Of a DNA stretch of 64,000 nt, positions 1 to 7,597 are shown piece by piece; positions within the stretch are counted from its first letter, which is position 1; each line of letters opens with the position of its first letter. The translations under genes and the position numbers were made by a program. Under the pieces are notes generated by a model. The model was not told where the DNA came from, did not search any database, and saw nothing but the letters and a program-made list of their open reading frames with translations. Source of the DNA: Paenibacillus sp. FSL R5-0517 (GTDB taxonomy: Bacteria; Bacillota; Bacilli; Paenibacillales; Paenibacillaceae); NCBI RefSeq assembly GCF_037974355.1, contig NZ_CP150235.1:6572001-6636000 (forward strand), written 5' to 3'.

Positions 1-1233
1 TGCACCCAGGCTGCGTGTTCTGGCCGGATCAACCCGGTAGAATCGGTCAAATACCTTCTCCAGCTCGTCCTCCCGCATACCAATCCCGGTATCCACGATT
101 CGAATTTGGCACTCCTGCCCCTTGGCTTCAAGCCTGACTTCAATGGAATCTTCACTATACTTCCGGGCATTATCTAGCAAAATAAACAACAGTTGCTTCA
201 GCTTGCTCTCATCGCTGATTGCCCAGATTGGACCTGGATCGACACAACGGACTTCCCGGTGGTAGGCTTCGCGAAAAGCTCGTGTAGAATCCATCGCAAG
301 TCTCGTGATATCCACTCGCTCCAGTTGCACATTCCACTGCTCCGGCTGCTTCGCAAGCAGTAACAGTTGCTCGGTCATCTCCCGCATGCGAACCGATTCG
401 GACAGGATCGCTTCTACAGCTTCATCGAATACTTCAGGTCGCTCTTTTCCTCGCCGCTGAAGCAGACTGGCATAGCTCTCAATAATGGTCAGCGGCGTTT
501 TGAGTTCATGAGATGCATCCGATACGAATCGCTCCTGCCGATCGAAGTTGGATTCGAGCAGGTCCATCATCCGGTTGAACGTCTGTCCCATCGTTTTCAA
601 TTCATCCTTCGATCCTTCCTCCAGAGGAAGACGTTTGAATTGTCCGCTGGACTGAATGTCACTCATCGTGCGTGTCATCTGCTGAATCGGTCTGGTCATC
701 CGGTTCGCGAGGATTCGGCTGGAGATAATGGCCGGAATCAGGGCAATAATCGTGACAGCCACCAGCACGGTACGCAGTACAGACAGACGATTCTCCGTCT
801 CTGCAATGCTCTCGGTGACCTGTACATTCACCACCTCACCATCAGGCCAGATGACCGGAACGGAAACCCACACATAACCAACCTGTTCCACTTGGGTATA
901 CTCCGATTTCTTCTCACTTTCATACTTATAGGGCAGCTTGCTCAGCTGCTCGGAAGCTGATGTTGTCGTCACCGGAGAACTGGTGCCGTCTTCATTAACG
1001 ATCCGAAGCATGCCGTTCACAGGCGCGTAGGCCCGCAGCAAGTCGTCCGGCGGAATAGAGCCGGCAGACTGACGCACTCCTTTGACAATAGACTCTGCTT
1101 CCGCTTCCACCCGATTAACCTCGTTATCAATCGACATTCGTTCAAACACGATATAGACCGACAGGTTCACCGCGATTAACAGCACAGCAAATAATACAGA
1201 CGAATATCCGTAGATTTTACTGCGCAGGCTCAT
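1..1233 (-). CDS. Sensor histidine kinase, C-terminus cut by window edge
   Basis: Membrane sensor kinase of an OmpR/PhoR-type two-component system. Translating the minus strand from an ATG at 1233 gives an N-terminal membrane helix (about residues 8-28), an extracytoplasmic domain, a second helix near residues 157-177, a HAMP-like linker, an H-box HELKTPLT with the phospho-acceptor His at about residue 242, an N-box LLDNARKYS and a G1 box DTGIGM. The frame stays open to base 1, so the last part of the ATPase domain lies outside the window. The start overlaps the stop of the upstream response regulator by four bases (ATGA), so the two are translationally coupled. The ligand cannot be told from the sequence. 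Confidence 0.93.
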   Translation of the reverse strand, partial: MSLRSKIYGYSSVLFAVLLIAVNLSVYIVFERMSIDNEVNRVEAEAESIVKGVRQSAGSIPPDDLLRAYAPVNGMLRIVNEDGTSSPVTTTSASEQLSKLPYKYESEKKSEYTQVEQVGYVWVSVPVIWPDGEVVNVQVTESIAETENRLSVLRTVLVAVTIIALIPAIISSRILANRMTRPIQQMTRTMSDIQSSGQFKRLPLEEGSKDELKTMGQTFNRMMDLLESNFDRQERFVSDASHELKTPLTIIESYASLLQRRGKERPEVFDEAVEAILSESVRMREMTEQLLLLAKQPEQWNVQLERVDITRLAMDSTRAFREAYHREVRCVDPGPIWAISDESKLKQLLFILLDNARKYSEDSIEVRLEAKGQECQIRIVDTGIGMREDELEKVFDRFYRVDPARTRSLGA

Positions 1234-1985
1234 GACTGTTCCTTCAGGACGTAACCTACGCCCCGTACCGTATGTATTAAGGGCGGTGTGAATCCGTTAT
1301 CCACCTTTTTGCGCACATAACGGATGTACACATCCACCACATTGGTGTCTCCATAATAATCGTATCCCCACACAGCCTGCACAATCTGATCACGACTGAG
1401 CACCTGACGTTGATTCTGCAGCAGATACACGAGCAAGTCGAACTCACGTGGAGTAAGCTCAATGGCCACACCATCTCGGGATACCTCTCGCGTTCCTTCA
1501 TTCAGTTTCAACCCGGCAGCCGTCAACCAGCCTGCATCAGCTTCAAGCTTATGTCCAGGCGAGTCATTGCCTGTATCAGCAGGTGTAGATGAAGAAGCGG
1601 AAGAAACAACCGATGCCACTGCACCAAGACGCAATGCGGCCCGAACTCTGGCAAGCAGCTCTTCAATCTGGAACGGCTTGGTGATGTAGTCATTGGCTCC
1701 GAGATCCAGGCCAGATACCTTATCTTCCACGGAATCTTTGGCGGTGAGCATAATAATCGGAACTGTAGCATCTTTGGCCCGAATTCTGCGCAACACTTCA
1801 ATTCCACTCAGGCCAGGCAGCATCACATCAAGCAGAATCAGATCCCACTGACCTTCCCCATATTTCTCCAGTCCTTCTGTTCCACTCCCCGCCTTGCCTA
1901 CCTGATATCCCTCATACTGTAACTCGAGTTCAAGCAGACGTGCTATTTTGGGCTCATCTTCTATGACCAGCACGGCTTCGTTCAT
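1230..1985 (-). CDS. OmpR/PhoB-family response regulator
   Basis: DNA-binding response regulator, partner of the sensor kinase that follows it with a 4-base overlap. The receiver domain occupies residues 3-115, with acidic pocket E9/D10, phospho-acceptor D53 (LLDVMLPG), a switch Thr in MLTAKD and a Lys in ITKPF. A winged-helix Trans_reg_C domain fills about residues 160-248 and ends in the typical HTVRGVGYVL. The linker between the two (about residues 122-158) is long and rich in Ser, Ala and Thr, which makes the protein longer (251 aa) than the usual 225-235 aa. Target genes are not evident; the family commonly responds to envelope stress, antibiotics or phosphate. Confidence 0.95.
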   Translation of the reverse strand: MNEAVLVIEDEPKIARLLELELQYEGYQVGKAGSGTEGLEKYGEGQWDLILLDVMLPGLSGIEVLRRIRAKDATVPIIMLTAKDSVEDKVSGLDLGANDYITKPFQIEELLARVRAALRLGAVASVVSSASSSTPADTGNDSPGHKLEADAGWLTAAGLKLNEGTREVSRDGVAIELTPREFDLLVYLLQNQRQVLSRDQIVQAVWGYDYYGDTNVVDVYIRYVRKKVDNGFTPPLIHTVRGVGYVLKEQS

Positions 1986-2040
1986 GCAGCGCTCCCCCTC
2001 ATTCCCATCATTTCATTCTCCCGTTATCTTACAATACCTT

Positions 2041-2685
2041 TTACAGTTTGCCCAAGGCATCATCAATCTGATGCTCCCCGGCAATCAGATCAAAGGCCAT
2101 CCGGTATGTCTTCTCTTCCTGCAAAGAAGCCACGATGACGCGGGCCACATCTTCACGCGGAATACTCCCGGGTTCAAGATCAGTTCCTACCGCAATCTTG
2201 CCTGTGCCTGGTTCATTCTTCAGACCACCCGGGCGGATAATGGTGTAATTCAGATCACTTGCAAACAAAGCACGATCCGCATAGTGTTTCGCCACGTAAT
2301 AAGGCTTGATGGACTCTGACCATTTCTCCCGTTGATCCGCACCATATGCACTGACCAGAATATATCTGGAGATGCCTTGCTGCTCTGCCGCTTCCATCGT
2401 TTTAACTGCTCCATCGAGATCTATCAACAGAGTTTTGTCCTGACCCGTAGATCCGCCAGAGCCTGCTGTAAACACTATGGCATTATGATCCTTCATGGCT
2501 TCAGTCAAGTCCTCCACACTGCCCTCCAGATCCCCGATCACCACATCGGCACCGAGTTCCTTCAATGCATTCGCCTGCTCTGGTTTGCGGATCATGGCCG
2601 TTACCTTATGTTTGCCTTCCTGTGCCAGCTGCTCTACCACAAACTTACCGATTTGCCCATTTGCTCCTATAACTAAAACGTTCAT
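2041..2685 (-). CDS. YhfK-like NAD(P)-binding SDR reductase
   Basis: Atypical short-chain dehydrogenase/reductase of the YhfK/NmrA-like type, 214 aa. The N-terminus carries a dinucleotide-binding motif GANGQIG (residues 7-13), followed by the pattern RKPEQANALKELGA that sets NADP preference in this group, and VFTAGSGG at the end of beta-4. A Tyr near residue 130 (VSAYGAD) sits where the catalytic Tyr is expected. The substrate is unknown; homologues are annotated as sugar epimerases or flavin/quinone reductases. The start is supported by GAGAGGAG upstream. A perfect 7-bp inverted repeat lies about 65 bases upstream, suggesting control by a small repressor. It has its own promoter region and is not in an operon. 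Confidence 0.85.
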   Translation of the reverse strand: MNVLVIGANGQIGKFVVEQLAQEGKHKVTAMIRKPEQANALKELGADVVIGDLEGSVEDLTEAMKDHNAIVFTAGSGGSTGQDKTLLIDLDGAVKTMEAAEQQGISRYILVSAYGADQREKWSESIKPYYVAKHYADRALFASDLNYTIIRPGGLKNEPGTGKIAVGTDLEPGSIPREDVARVIVASLQEEKTYRMAFDLIAGEHQIDDALGKL

Positions 2686-2746
2686 ACGTCATTTCTCCTC
2701 TCGGTTGAACGGACCACTTGTTGCAACTATCCGTTCGTTATAAATA

Positions 2747-2764
2747 TATAGATACTCATCTATA
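2747..2764. promoter_or_regulatory. Palindrome upstream of YhfK-like gene, candidate operator
   Basis: TATAGAT-ACTC-ATCTATA: perfect 7-bp arms around a 4-base spacer, 62 bases before the start codon of the reductase on the minus strand. Size and position fit a dimeric repressor site; which repressor is unknown. Confidence 0.4.
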
Positions 2765-2773
2765 ATTTAAACG

Positions 2774-2801
2774 AAAGCCGGCGCTTCTAAGCGCCGGCTT
2801 C
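2774..2801. terminator. Strong GC hairpin in the 2.7-2.95 kb gap
   Basis: AAGCCGGCGCTT-CT-AAGCGCCGGCTT is a perfect 12-bp inverted repeat. It has only a broken T-run (TTTCGTTT read on the minus strand), so it could be a weak terminator for minus-strand transcripts or simply a stable RNA structure upstream of the YhfK-like gene. Confidence 0.45.
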
Positions 2802-2920
2802 CAGGTTCATATTCGTTAAGTACATCTCTGAAATGTGAATTTTTCCGTTGCCCCATTAATATGCCATATCCCATATGTGGTTTATACGCGGCCTCACATC
2901 GACCATCCACTGACAACCAA

Positions 2921-2946
2921 AAAGGACGCCCAATAGGGCGCCCTTG
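2921..2946 (-). terminator. Terminator of the NDH-2 operon
   Basis: On the minus strand, GGGCGCCC-TATTG-GGGCGTCC followed by TTTTTGG forms an imperfect 8-bp GC hairpin with a T-run, 15 bases after the stop of the NADH dehydrogenase gene. Confidence 0.7.
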
Positions 2947-2960
2947 AATAGCATTTAAGA

Positions 2961-4148
2961 TTAGTAAGCCAGTGCGAACAAACCGTGAATATGAGCCAGG
3001 TAACGGATGTTACTTGCTTCTTTCATCATGGTTGCAGGCAGACCTTTCAGACGAGTCTGGTTGCCACCGATCATGCCGACAGCATCTTTACGACCCAGAC
3101 TTCCCAGCGTACCGGAGAATACTGGTGTGAAGGATTCCATTGCGCCACCTTTGAACATAACGCCCAAGTTGTGACCAATAGTCTCACCCATTTGCCAAGC
3201 CAATTGTGCTGTTGGAGGATAAGGGCGAGCGCCTTCGCTTGGGAAGACCACTGCGCTGTCACCAGCAACAAACACGTCTTTGTGAGAAGTGGATTGCAGA
3301 ACTTCCGTAACTTTCGCACGGCCACGATCCACTTCAATTCCGCTGTTAGCAACAACAGCGTTGCCTTGTACGCCACCTGTCCATACGAGTGTATTCGTAG
3401 GGATGGAGCTGCCGTCTTTCAGCAGAACTTCATTTTCTTTCATCTCGGTAATCGCTACGCCAACGATGAAGTTAACGCCACGTTTCTCAAGACTTGATTT
3501 CGCACGCTCAACCAGCTCTGGCGGGAAACCTGCCAGGATGGAAGGACCTGCTTCAACCGTGTACAGGGATACTTCTTTGAAATCGATCCCTTTTTCTTGA
3601 CATACTGCAGGGAGCAGGTCAGCGAATTCGCCAACAAGCTCAATACCTGTCAAGCCGCCGCCACCAATAACAAACGTAGCGTCTGCTTTGTTGCCGGACT
3701 GTTTGTAAGCATCAAGACGAGCTTCAACGTGTGCACGAATACGGTTTGCATCGCTAACCGATTTGAGCGTGAAGCTGTACTCTTGCAATCCCGGAATTCC
3801 GAAGAATGCCGTTTCGCTGCCCAGAGCAACGACAAGTGCATCGTAAGAGTATGTGGAGCCGCTAGTCATCAGAACTTTCTTTTCGTCCGGCTTAATTGTA
3901 TCCACCGTATCGATTTTCAAGTTCACGTTTTTGCCACGCAGCAATTTTTCAAGTGGAAGAGCAACAGCTTGTTCAGCAATGCTTCCTGCTGCAAGACGGT
4001 GCAGTTCCGTGATAATTTGGTGTGTAGGGTAACGGTTAACGACAGTAATTGTCGCTTCTTCCGGAGACAAGTATTGACGTGCAGTCAATGCAGTCAACAG
4101 ACCGCCGTATCCTCCACCCAAGATCAAAATTTGCTTCGACATATCCAT
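2961..4148 (-). CDS. Type-2 NADH dehydrogenase (NAD(P)/FAD oxidoreductase)
   Basis: Single-subunit, non-proton-pumping NADH:quinone oxidoreductase of the YumB/YutJ/Ndh group, 395 aa, peripheral on the cytoplasmic membrane. It passes electrons from NADH through FAD to quinone. An FAD-binding motif GGGYGGLL lies near residues 11-18, a second Rossmann motif VIGGGGLTGIELVGE near residues 160-175 for NADH, and the FAD-phosphate motif VFVAGDSAVV near residues 292-301. The C-terminal part has the TAQLAWQMG segment typical of NDH-2. It follows a DUF1641 gene with an 18-base gap, an arrangement common in bacilli, which suggests the DUF1641 protein works with it. Quinone as acceptor is inferred from the family. 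Confidence 0.92.
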   Translation of the reverse strand: MDMSKQILILGGGYGGLLTALTARQYLSPEEATITVVNRYPTHQIITELHRLAAGSIAEQAVALPLEKLLRGKNVNLKIDTVDTIKPDEKKVLMTSGSTYSYDALVVALGSETAFFGIPGLQEYSFTLKSVSDANRIRAHVEARLDAYKQSGNKADATFVIGGGGLTGIELVGEFADLLPAVCQEKGIDFKEVSLYTVEAGPSILAGFPPELVERAKSSLEKRGVNFIVGVAITEMKENEVLLKDGSSIPTNTLVWTGGVQGNAVVANSGIEVDRGRAKVTEVLQSTSHKDVFVAGDSAVVFPSEGARPYPPTAQLAWQMGETIGHNLGVMFKGGAMESFTPVFSGTLGSLGRKDAVGMIGGNQTRLKGLPATMMKEASNIRYLAHIHGLFALAY

Positions 4149-4166
4149 CCTCCGTTCTTCTAAGTC

Positions 4167-4613
4167 TTAACGTTTCGGTTGTTGACGCTCGTTCAGGATG
4201 CTCAGGAAAGATTGAGCAAAACGAAGCGATTGTTGTACGTTTGGATCTTTGAGCATTTTCAGCATAGCGAACAAGCCAACTGAAGTTTGCTCTGTTTGCG
4301 CACGGTCATTGGCTTCGATGGCAGCAGAAGCTACACCTTTAGCTTTGTCTACAACAGGCTTAGCGAACTCGCCCATTGCGCTCATTGTGTCGCTGATCAG
4401 AACTTTGTCTGTTGCTACACTTTGTGCAAAGTCATAAGCTTTCGTCATAGCAGTAACCATTTCAGCCAATTTAGGCAGGTTCTCCACCAGAACGGTTAAA
4501 GACTCCTGTACCTCAGGCTTCATCAGTTGATCCAGAACGTCCAAGGACTGGCGCTCGGAAACGTTGGCACCTTCTGTAACTGGCACCTCTTGTTGAGTAG
4601 GCGATTGTGACAT
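4167..4613 (-). CDS. DUF1641 domain protein
   Basis: Small helical protein (148 aa) with a DUF1641 core at roughly residues 25-75 and further helices to the C-terminus. The ATG at 4613 is chosen because AAAGGAGG lies 8 bases upstream; a longer reading to 4718 has no ribosome site. DUF1641 proteins have no proven biochemical role but recur beside type-2 NADH dehydrogenases and formate-dehydrogenase-like genes, and the NDH-2 gene here starts 18 bases after this stop. A role as accessory or membrane-docking partner of the dehydrogenase is inference. No transmembrane segment is evident. Confidence 0.85.
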   Translation of the reverse strand: MSQSPTQQEVPVTEGANVSERQSLDVLDQLMKPEVQESLTVLVENLPKLAEMVTAMTKAYDFAQSVATDKVLISDTMSAMGEFAKPVVDKAKGVASAAIEANDRAQTEQTSVGLFAMLKMLKDPNVQQSLRFAQSFLSILNERQQPKR

Positions 4614-5300
4614 AAGAGAAAGTCCTCCTTTACTTTGGGATAGAAGTCCGCGACTTTCATGATGCCTGTCAAGCAGAGCCGAACCACAAAATACATCGAA
4701 TACATCTAAATGTACCAAATTTCACACAATAGGATGAGCGTAGCTCATGGCTACTTCCACATCATGCATTGTATCTTGGATCTATTGCGGACAACATGTG
4801 TTGACGCACAAAACGACAAGCAGGCCGAAACCGAACTCTATACCCTTATATTACACCTCTTACACATGAACATGAAAAAGAAATTTTTTACACTTGTGAA
4901 GATATTGTGAACATTGTAACAAAATCGATTTTTTTGTCAACCCGTTCAGGCAAGCCAAGGCCGCCAATCCTCCTGTCCAAGATCCGCTTTCCTACCACAT
5001 GTGGTATTAAGACAAGATCACATATGACCAGATGTGCGATATGTACACAAGGAAGGATTGGTTTGCTGAATATTTACAGGAATTGTTTTCCAAATCCAAT
5101 CATTTCGCGCAACGAAATTGGTCACTGTCGTTATTATGCAGCGTTGAGCTCAGCCTTATTCCATCGTGGAGATATCTTTTCTAGCTCAAGTATGAACCTC
5201 TTCGACTGCGAATGCAAAACTTGGGTCAAACCTTTGGCGTTTAGAATGCTGGCATCCCGGTTAATAAGGACTACACCAGACAACGAAGGAGATGTTCGAT
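4614..5300. other. Long intergenic region between DUF1641 and csbD
   Basis: About 690 bases with no convincing gene; short open frames here lack ribosome sites and family resemblance. It holds a perfect 14-bp palindrome TACCACATGTGGTA (4993-5006), two TTGTGAA half-sites near 4895-4911 that resemble Rex/Fnr-type half-sites but are direct rather than inverted, and the csbD upstream region. The left part should contain the promoter of the minus-strand NDH-2 operon. Confidence 0.6.
5239..5263 (+). promoter_or_regulatory. Possible general-stress (sigma-B-like) promoter of csbD
   Basis: GTTTAG, a 13-base gap and CGGTTA lie about 38 bases before the csbD start. This loosely matches the sigma-B pattern GTTTAA-N12-14-GGGTAT, and csbD of Bacillus subtilis is sigma-B dependent. 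The -10 match is poor and sigma-B is not universal in Paenibacillus, so this is tentative. Confidence 0.25.
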
Positions 5301-5474
5301 ATGAGTAATTCAACTGGCGATAAAATCAAAGCAGGCGTAAACAAGGCCAAAGGCGAAGTGAAGGATCAGATCGGTAATGCAACCAATAACAGATCCCTTC
5401 AGGCTGAGGGTAAGAAAGACAAAGCCAAAGGTGCTGTACAGGATAAAATTGCCGACATTAAAAAAGATCACTAG
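5301..5474 (+). CDS. csbD: CsbD-family stress protein
   Basis: Small, highly charged protein (57 aa) of the CsbD family, bacterial general-stress proteins of unknown molecular role. The sequence has the family's Lys/Ala/Gly pattern: two related blocks, AGVNKAKGEVKDQIG and KAKGAVQDKIADIK, each predicted helical. The ATG at 5301 is preferred over the in-frame ATG three codons earlier because AAGGAG sits right before that earlier ATG but at proper spacing for 5301. It stands alone, with a long upstream region and a bidirectional terminator downstream. Confidence 0.9.
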   Translation: MSNSTGDKIKAGVNKAKGEVKDQIGNATNNRSLQAEGKKDKAKGAVQDKIADIKKDH

Positions 5475-5581
5475 ATCCTTTTGATGTGAGGTCAAGAAGC
5501 ACGAAGACTTCGTGCAATAGATCGAAGTAAAATAGCCTAACCGTCCCTTTTCGGAGAAAACGGAAGATGAGACGGAGGCGC

Positions 5582-5632
5582 AAAAAAGCCAAGGAAGGTG
5601 TTACTCAATACACCCTTCCCTGGCTTTTTTTG
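5582..5632. terminator. Bidirectional terminator between csbD and the epimerase
   Basis: AAAAAAGCCAAGGAAGGTGT pairs with ACACCCTTCCCTGGCTTTTTTT around a short loop. Runs of A and T on both sides allow it to stop csbD (plus) and the epimerase (minus). Confidence 0.88.
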
Positions 5633-5638
5633 TGCATT

Positions 5639-6640
5639 TTATACGGCTGGAACTGTGTATCTTGCCATATCAATAATGAAACTGCGCGTTTCCCTTGTTG
5701 TATGATATTCACGGCTGAATTGTCTGACCCATTCAGGATGTTCCTGATACCAGCGGAAGGTTTTTTCCAGTCCCTTTTCCAATGTGGTTTGAGGTAACCA
5801 GCCCAATTCCGCCCGTAATCTACCTGAATGTACGACCAGACTGGACCCTCTGGACTGGGTTGGCTCTTGCTCCCGAATCTCTACAGCAGCTACGGATCGA
5901 TCCATCGGTTTCAATATATCCCCAATCTCCTGCATGGTTGTTCCAAGCCCTGTCGATATATTATATACCTGTCCGTCTTTGCCTTTTAGCATGATCTGTT
6001 CAATGGCCCGGAGGGCATCATCTACATACAAGAAATCACGCACTGCCGATCCCTGAATATCCAGAGGAAGTCCGTCCAGCATCCGACCGAAGTTGCGAGG
6101 AATAATACGGTCTGGCAATTGCCACGGACCATAGAGGTTGGTCAAACGAAAGAGTTTGACTGGAAGCTGGTAACATTGTGCGTAGGAATGAGCAAGCATT
6201 TCACAGGCGACTTTGGACGCAGAATAAGGAGAGACCGGCGCATACGGATCTGATTCATGATAGACCCTGCCCCAATCTCCGCCATACACTTCAACAGATG
6301 ATGCCAGCAAGACAGGGATGTGATGTTCGGTAGCATACTGTAAAATAGCCTGGGTGCTGAGCGTATTATTGCGGAAGACTTCCCCGGGTTGATGATACGA
6401 ATAATCCACGTGAGGCATGGCTGCCAGATGAATAATGTAATCTGTTCCAGAAGGCAGATGAATCCGGTCCGATGCAAGGTCACAACAGATGAACGGCATC
6501 TCGTGCAGAGGAGAGACGTGAACGAGCCTCTGACAATAATCATCCCGATCCAGAAGGGTAATTCGATGTCCCTTTTGCGCCAAATACTGTGACAGATTGA
6601 ATCCTACAAATCCAGAAGCCCCTGTAATCACAATGTTCAC
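5639..6640 (-). CDS. NAD-dependent epimerase/dehydratase
   Basis: Extended SDR enzyme of the sugar-nucleotide epimerase/dehydratase family, 333 aa. It has the NAD-binding motif TGASGFVG (residues 7-14), an Asp at the end of beta-2 (LLDRDD), the catalytic Ser region SSVEVYG near residue 115 and the catalytic YSASK (Tyr near residue 139, YxxxK). This is the layout of UDP-glucose 4-epimerase-like enzymes, but the substrate cannot be fixed. The start is GTG at 6640, with AAGGGGGA seven bases upstream. It is divergent from a cupin gene and the two share an 11-bp inverted repeat (6709-6733), so they may be co-regulated. Confidence 0.88.
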   Translation of the reverse strand: MNIVITGASGFVGFNLSQYLAQKGHRITLLDRDDYCQRLVHVSPLHEMPFICCDLASDRIHLPSGTDYIIHLAAMPHVDYSYHQPGEVFRNNTLSTQAILQYATEHHIPVLLASSVEVYGGDWGRVYHESDPYAPVSPYSASKVACEMLAHSYAQCYQLPVKLFRLTNLYGPWQLPDRIIPRNFGRMLDGLPLDIQGSAVRDFLYVDDALRAIEQIMLKGKDGQVYNISTGLGTTMQEIGDILKPMDRSVAAVEIREQEPTQSRGSSLVVHSGRLRAELGWLPQTTLEKGLEKTFRWYQEHPEWVRQFSREYHTTRETRSFIIDMARYTVPAV

Positions 6641-6708
6641 ACACGATTCCCCCTTGCGATTTATACAACGAGTGCATTGAAGAGAGTCTATGTACTGAGT
6701 ATAACCTT

Positions 6709-6733
6709 AAAATGATACATTTTGTATCATTTT
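6709..6733. promoter_or_regulatory. Perfect 11-bp inverted repeat between epimerase and cupin, candidate operator
   Basis: AAAATGATACA-TTT-TGTATCATTTT lies in the 152-base gap between two divergent genes, about 60-85 bases from each start. Such a long perfect palindrome without a T-run fits a protein-binding site for a repressor controlling both genes. Confidence 0.55.
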
Positions 6734-6792
6734 ACAATTGTTTTTTGTTCGTCCTTGCGGATATCGGGTAATTTATCATGAGGTGATATGAG

Positions 6793-7311
6793 ATGAGTGA
6801 TTGGAAAAAGAATATAGAGACGTTATATTTTCAGGATAACGGTATGATTCCCAATCATCCGACCCTGCCTGTGCTTTTGTATAAAAACGTATGGGCTGAA
6901 GAGGCTCTTCATGCAGAATCGTTGCTGAACCGTCATGGATGGGGAAATAGCTGGTTGAATGGTGTGTTCAATTATCATCATTATCATAGTAATGCTCATG
7001 AAGCTCTTGCGGTGGTGAGTGGATTCGTGAAACTGATTCTAGGCGGAGAACATGGGCAGAAAGTTTATCTTCAAACAGGTGACGTTGTTGTGCTTCCTGC
7101 CGGGACAGGACATAAACGACTGGAGGCCAGCGCCGACTTTCGTATTGCGGGTGCCTACCCAGGCGGTATGAGTTACAACACACGTACAGGTGAAGAAAAC
7201 GATCGCGCCAAGGCTCTTCAGGAAATCCAAGAGGTTCCGATTCCGGATACCGATCCGGTCTATGGGCAGGATGGTCCTCTAATGGAAATTTGGAGTGGGA
7301 AGAAGCCATAA
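6793..7311 (+). CDS. YjlB-like cupin protein
   Basis: Single-domain cupin of 172 aa resembling Bacillus subtilis YjlB. Two cupin motifs are visible: a His-rich first motif around residues 60-72 (FNYHHYHSNAHEALAVVSG), and GDVVVLPAGTGHKRLE around residues 96-111. The His residues and the Glu after NAH are the probable metal ligands. The C-terminal tail ends MEIWSGKKP. YjlB has no assigned reaction. The ATG at 6793 follows GAGGTGATATGAG, giving a usable ribosome site. A long inverted repeat is shared with the divergent epimerase; an imperfect bidirectional terminator follows. Confidence 0.87.
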   Translation: MSDWKKNIETLYFQDNGMIPNHPTLPVLLYKNVWAEEALHAESLLNRHGWGNSWLNGVFNYHHYHSNAHEALAVVSGFVKLILGGEHGQKVYLQTGDVVVLPAGTGHKRLEASADFRIAGAYPGGMSYNTRTGEENDRAKALQEIQEVPIPDTDPVYGQDGPLMEIWSGKKP

Positions 7312-7397
7312 TACGAATGAAGATCATAAAAATGAATGGTATTGGAAAGGTATTGGACAATGTTCAGACGATGCTGGTTCAGCACTTCACGAAAAAC

Positions 7398-7451
7398 AAA
7401 TAGACTGTTCCCCGGACATGTAGGAGTTGCTCACCGGAGAACAGTCTATTT
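7398..7451. terminator. Bidirectional hairpin between cupin and DUF1835 genes
   Basis: AAATAGACTGTTCCCCGG and CCGGAGAACAGTCTATTT pair over 18 bases with one mismatch. It lies between convergent genes, has only short T-runs, and so is a probable but weak intrinsic terminator. The rest of 7312-7597 shows no gene. Confidence 0.7.
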
Positions 7452-7597
7452 AAGTGGGAATTCTAAAAAGCTGGAATTCGAGATACTTTGTGATTATCTT
7501 CTTGTATGAGGAAGGAAACGCTCAGGTCTTCGTCTTATTTCAACCTTTTCGATCACGTAGCTTGTTTTCTATCTGTCAGTTTCAGCCTTAGGCCCTT

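Noticed and set aside
4893..4915. Rex/Fnr-type sites before the NDH-2 operon
   Set aside because: Two TTGTGAA half-sites are in direct, not inverted, orientation and lie about 280 bases from the start; not enough to call a site.
4907..5308. 133-codon open frame upstream of csbD
   Set aside because: No ribosome site, no recognisable family, overlaps the csbD start and palindromes of the regulatory region.
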